A DNA stretch of 64,000 nt. Origin: an uncultured Gammaproteobacteria bacterium (GTDB lineage Bacteria > Pseudomonadota > Gammaproteobacteria > Eutrophobiales > Eutrophobiaceae). The stretch covers positions 1,983,501 through 2,047,500 of the forward strand of contig CALSRS010000001.1 in assembly GCA_943788815.1 (NCBI GenBank). Direction: 5' to 3'. The notes below the pieces were generated by a model. The model searched no databases and was not told the DNA's origin. It worked only from the letters and a program-made list of their open reading frames with translations. Shown piece by piece: positions 61,716 to 64,000 of this stretch. A program made the position numbers and the translations under genes. Numbering within the stretch: the first letter of the stretch is position 1; each line of letters starts with the position of its first letter.

Positions 61716-63509
61716 ATGATAAAACTAAGTGTCCCAGGTTTGCTATTATTTGTTTCATCCATGTTAGTTACCGGTGCCAGTCATGCACAATCAGTGAATG
61801 AAAATTCAGTAACACAAGAAATGTTATTGAATCCAGATCCAGCGGACTGGTTACTATTCAACCGGACCTATGATAATCATCGTTTCAGCCCTCTGGATGA
61901 GGTCAATAAAAATAATGTAGACCAATTGAAGATGGCATGGTCACGTGGAATGTCTCCCGGTACACAGGAAATCATTCCTCTGGTGCATCAAGGTGTCATG
62001 TTTATCATTCATCCTGCTTATGAAGATGACTATATACTTGTTCAGGCACTAGATGCGACTAATGGTGACCTCGTTTGGGAGTACCGTCGTGACATAGCGG
62101 ACGACATTAGTGAATATGCCAGCATCACACGAAACCGTGTGATGAGTATCTATCAGGACAAGCTTTATTACAGTACACCCGATGGTTATATCGTTGCTCT
62201 GGGTGTCGACAACGGTGAACTTCACTGGGAGGCTAAAGAACACGATTACACCAAGGGCACCAAGAATACAACGGGTCCTATGGTAGCTGGGGGCAAGGTG
62301 ATAACTGGTCGTAATTGTGAATATGGCGAGGATAACCGGGAAGAGTGTTTCATCGCTGCCCATGATGCCATGAGTGGTGATGAGGTTTGGCGATTCATTG
62401 TGCCCGCAGGCCCTGACGATCCAGGCGGGGATACCTGGGGTGATAAATCTGCTGGGTCACGCACTTGTTCTCCCTGGGGTTTACCAGGTGGTTACAACCA
62501 CGAACAAAATTTAATTTACTGGATGGTGGGTAATTCAAGTCCCCATACCCGTTACAAACGATACCATGGCAATCCATTTGCCATTCCTTTGTCTTCACCT
62601 ACCGAGTTGTATTGCAATTCCACCCTGGCACTGGATGTGAATACTGGCGAGTTGGCCTGGTATTACCAGCATTTACCGGGCGATGACTGGGATTATGATC
62701 CGGCCCATGAACAGATACGATTTACATCGGCATTTAATCCTGATCCCGAATCAGTAAAATGGATTAATCCAAACATCCCAAGGGGAGTCGAGCGGGAAAT
62801 GGTGGTTGGGGCTGGGGAATCGGGGGGACTTTGGGTACTGGATGCAATCACCGGCGAGTTCCTTTGGGCCATGCCATTTCCTTTTGATGACCCTGACTTT
62901 TATATTGCCGATATTGATATTGAATCGGGTCAGACATCTATACATCGTGACAAGATCCTCACGGGAGATGATCATGTCCTTGAAAAGATCTGTTTTGCCA
63001 ACACTCGAAGTTACTGGCCCATGGCATACGACTCTGGTCGCAATGCCTTATATATCCCATACCACGATGCCTGCGATAAACGCCGAGCGGCACTGATGAC
63101 AGGTAATGGTCATATTATGCAGGGATTCATTCGTACTGGTGCCGACGCCGATGATTGGGTAGGTATTGCAAAAATTGATATGGAAACCGGAAAAATTGAT
63201 CGTATTCATACGCAACGCACGCCCAGCAATGGAGCGGTGCTGTTGACCGCCGGTGATCTGCTTTTCTGGGGAGACATGGATCGAAGGTTAAGGGCATTTG
63301 ATCCAGATAACGGTGCAGTCCTGTGGGAATCGGTAGTCGGAGGCATCATACAGAATAGCACTATCACCTATGCAGTTGACGGCAAGCAGTACATTGCCGT
63401 ACTCACCGGTGAAGGTACCGGTGGAACTGGTAGCAAAGTTGCGTTGGTGCCGGAAATGGAATTCGTTCGTGGACACAACGCAATTTACGTCTTTGCCTTA
63501 ACGGAGTGA
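61716..63509 (+). CDS. exported PQQ-dependent dehydrogenase-like quinoprotein
   Basis: A 597-residue protein starting at ATG 61716 (GGAG at 7 bases; a GTG at 61701 is the upstream limit). Signal peptide ending SHAQ near 25. The eight-bladed propeller is clear: DWLLFNRTYDNHRFSPLDEV near 44, DGYIVALGVDNGELHWEA, DDWDYDPAHEQIRF near 327 (catalytic Asp region), AGESGGLWVLDAITGEFLW near 366 and GDMDRRLRAFDPDNGAVLWE near 525. It oxidises an alcohol or aldehyde. The adjacent Cys-Cys near residue 110 of methanol/ethanol dehydrogenases is absent (SEYASITRNRVM in its place), though a CEYGEDNREEC loop occurs later. No C-terminal heme; the partner cytochrome is probably one of the small ones in this window. 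Confidence 0.9.
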   Translation: MIKLSVPGLLLFVSSMLVTGASHAQSVNENSVTQEMLLNPDPADWLLFNRTYDNHRFSPLDEVNKNNVDQLKMAWSRGMSPGTQEIIPLVHQGVMFIIHPAYEDDYILVQALDATNGDLVWEYRRDIADDISEYASITRNRVMSIYQDKLYYSTPDGYIVALGVDNGELHWEAKEHDYTKGTKNTTGPMVAGGKVITGRNCEYGEDNREECFIAAHDAMSGDEVWRFIVPAGPDDPGGDTWGDKSAGSRTCSPWGLPGGYNHEQNLIYWMVGNSSPHTRYKRYHGNPFAIPLSSPTELYCNSTLALDVNTGELAWYYQHLPGDDWDYDPAHEQIRFTSAFNPDPESVKWINPNIPRGVEREMVVGAGESGGLWVLDAITGEFLWAMPFPFDDPDFYIADIDIESGQTSIHRDKILTGDDHVLEKICFANTRSYWPMAYDSGRNALYIPYHDACDKRRAALMTGNGHIMQGFIRTGADADDWVGIAKIDMETGKIDRIHTQRTPSNGAVLLTAGDLLFWGDMDRRLRAFDPDNGAVLWESVVGGIIQNSTITYAVDGKQYIAVLTGEGTGGTGSKVALVPEMEFVRGHNAIYVFALTE

Positions 63510-63588
63510 AGGAACAATTGGGTACAGACGACGCTTAATAGTATTGATTATGCTTCATATAACACAGTAGTCTGTAATTTATAAATAG

Positions 63589-64000
63589 TTACTCCTTATT
63601 AATATTAATAATGTTTCCTATTTGTCCTCCAGCCTTAGTCTCCAGGGTACGCTTCTCTTCAAGTCCTGAAAGCAAAGTTTTGGCCTGTGAATTGCCATAC
63701 TCTTCAGCGGCCTTAGTTGCCCATACTTGAGCCTGTTCGGATTTGCCAAGTTTCTCGTAAGCGACGGCGACATTGTGTGCCAGTTGGCCGGCTTCACTTT
63801 TAGATGCCTGACTTATTCCGGCTTCCCAGGTATTGGCAGCTTGTTGCCATTGTTCAGCTTCGGCAAGTTTTGTTCCCTTTGCCAAGACCGAATCTGTCCC
63901 TGACCCGCCAAAATATTTCCTTTCAACCGGCATGGGTATGGGTGCGATGCGCTTTGCATATTCCATCCCGGCGAGGTGGATGAGATCACCTATGACCTGC
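63589..64000 (-). CDS. partial TPR-type protein running off the window
   Basis: The C-terminal end of a protein whose start lies beyond 64000; the open frame continues past the apparent ATG at 63966 as QVIGDLIHLAG. It reads RIAPIPMPVERKYFGGSGT, LAEAEQWQQAANTWEAG, ASKSEAGQLAHNVAVAYEKL, EQAQVWATKAAEEYGN, giving one or two TPR-like repeats. The arrangement resembles DUF6340-type proteins (RIxP...VxRxYY then a TPR), mostly known from Bacteroidetes. It converges on the PQQ dehydrogenase gene. Confidence 0.6.
   Translation of the reverse strand, partial: QVIGDLIHLAGMEYAKRIAPIPMPVERKYFGGSGTDSVLAKGTKLAEAEQWQQAANTWEAGISQASKSEAGQLAHNVAVAYEKLGKSEQAQVWATKAAEEYGNSQAKTLLSGLEEKRTLETKAGGQIGNIININKE

Overview
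The window looks like a piece of a Gammaproteobacterial chromosome with moderate GC and no phage, conjugation, rRNA, tRNA or CRISPR genes. Evidence for the group is the YaeQ/DarP housekeeping pair, an FeS-type photolyase with a MerR/LitR-like regulator, QmcA/NfeD, a VC_2705-type symporter with its DUF4212 partner, and two TonB-dependent receptors. I cannot place it below class from sequence alone; an aerobic aquatic heterotroph fits best.

Layout. 0-8 kb: exported alpha/beta hydrolase, exported methyltransferase-like protein, GMC oxidoreductase, Na+/solute symporter pair, two small secreted proteins. 7.9-31.8 kb: an unusually dense set of exported redox and catabolic proteins. These are a Tat-exported thiamine-diphosphate enzyme with a cytochrome c, an LVIVD propeller protein, two separate SoxC/SoxD-like molybdoenzyme-cytochrome pairs, an exported amidohydrolase, a TonB receptor, a phosphate-porin-like protein, a DUF481 protein, an NMT1-like binding protein, a Tat-exported MmgE/PrpD protein, a DUF305-LVIVD fusion, a fasciclin protein and a Dps. 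YaeQ/DarP interrupts this set. 31.8-32.6 kb and 36.9-37.6 kb: gene graveyards with katG, DUF2141-like and DUF3095 remnants. 32.7-36.7 kb: a probable light-response locus (photolyase, SDR, two small proteins, divergent MerR regulator) with a well-formed promoter and palindrome. 37.7-50.3 kb: gamma-glutamyltranspeptidase-like enzyme, cyclophilin lipoprotein, thioredoxin, phosphatase-like protein, and a second redox set (diheme cytochrome, acyl-CoA ligase, cytochrome c, CarboxypepD_reg/heme/Vgb-propeller protein, second TonB receptor). 50.5-64 kb: ordinary genes (quinone reductase-like, SPFH/NfeD, tandem DoxX-like proteins, type III glutamine synthetase, KatG) and an exported PQQ dehydrogenase-like protein.

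Main inference: many of these proteins would act together in the periplasm. TonB receptors and a porin would admit one or more organic substrates. Exported hydrolases, TPP, molybdopterin and PQQ enzymes would convert them, and the small c-type cytochromes would carry electrons away. Substrate identity is not visible. A second genome-level signal is a dispersed family of intergenic hairpins with the core GGGTCGGAGACAAAA or GGGTCAGAGTAAAA, plus REP-like palindromes. They are spread across the window and are not confined to gene 3' ends.
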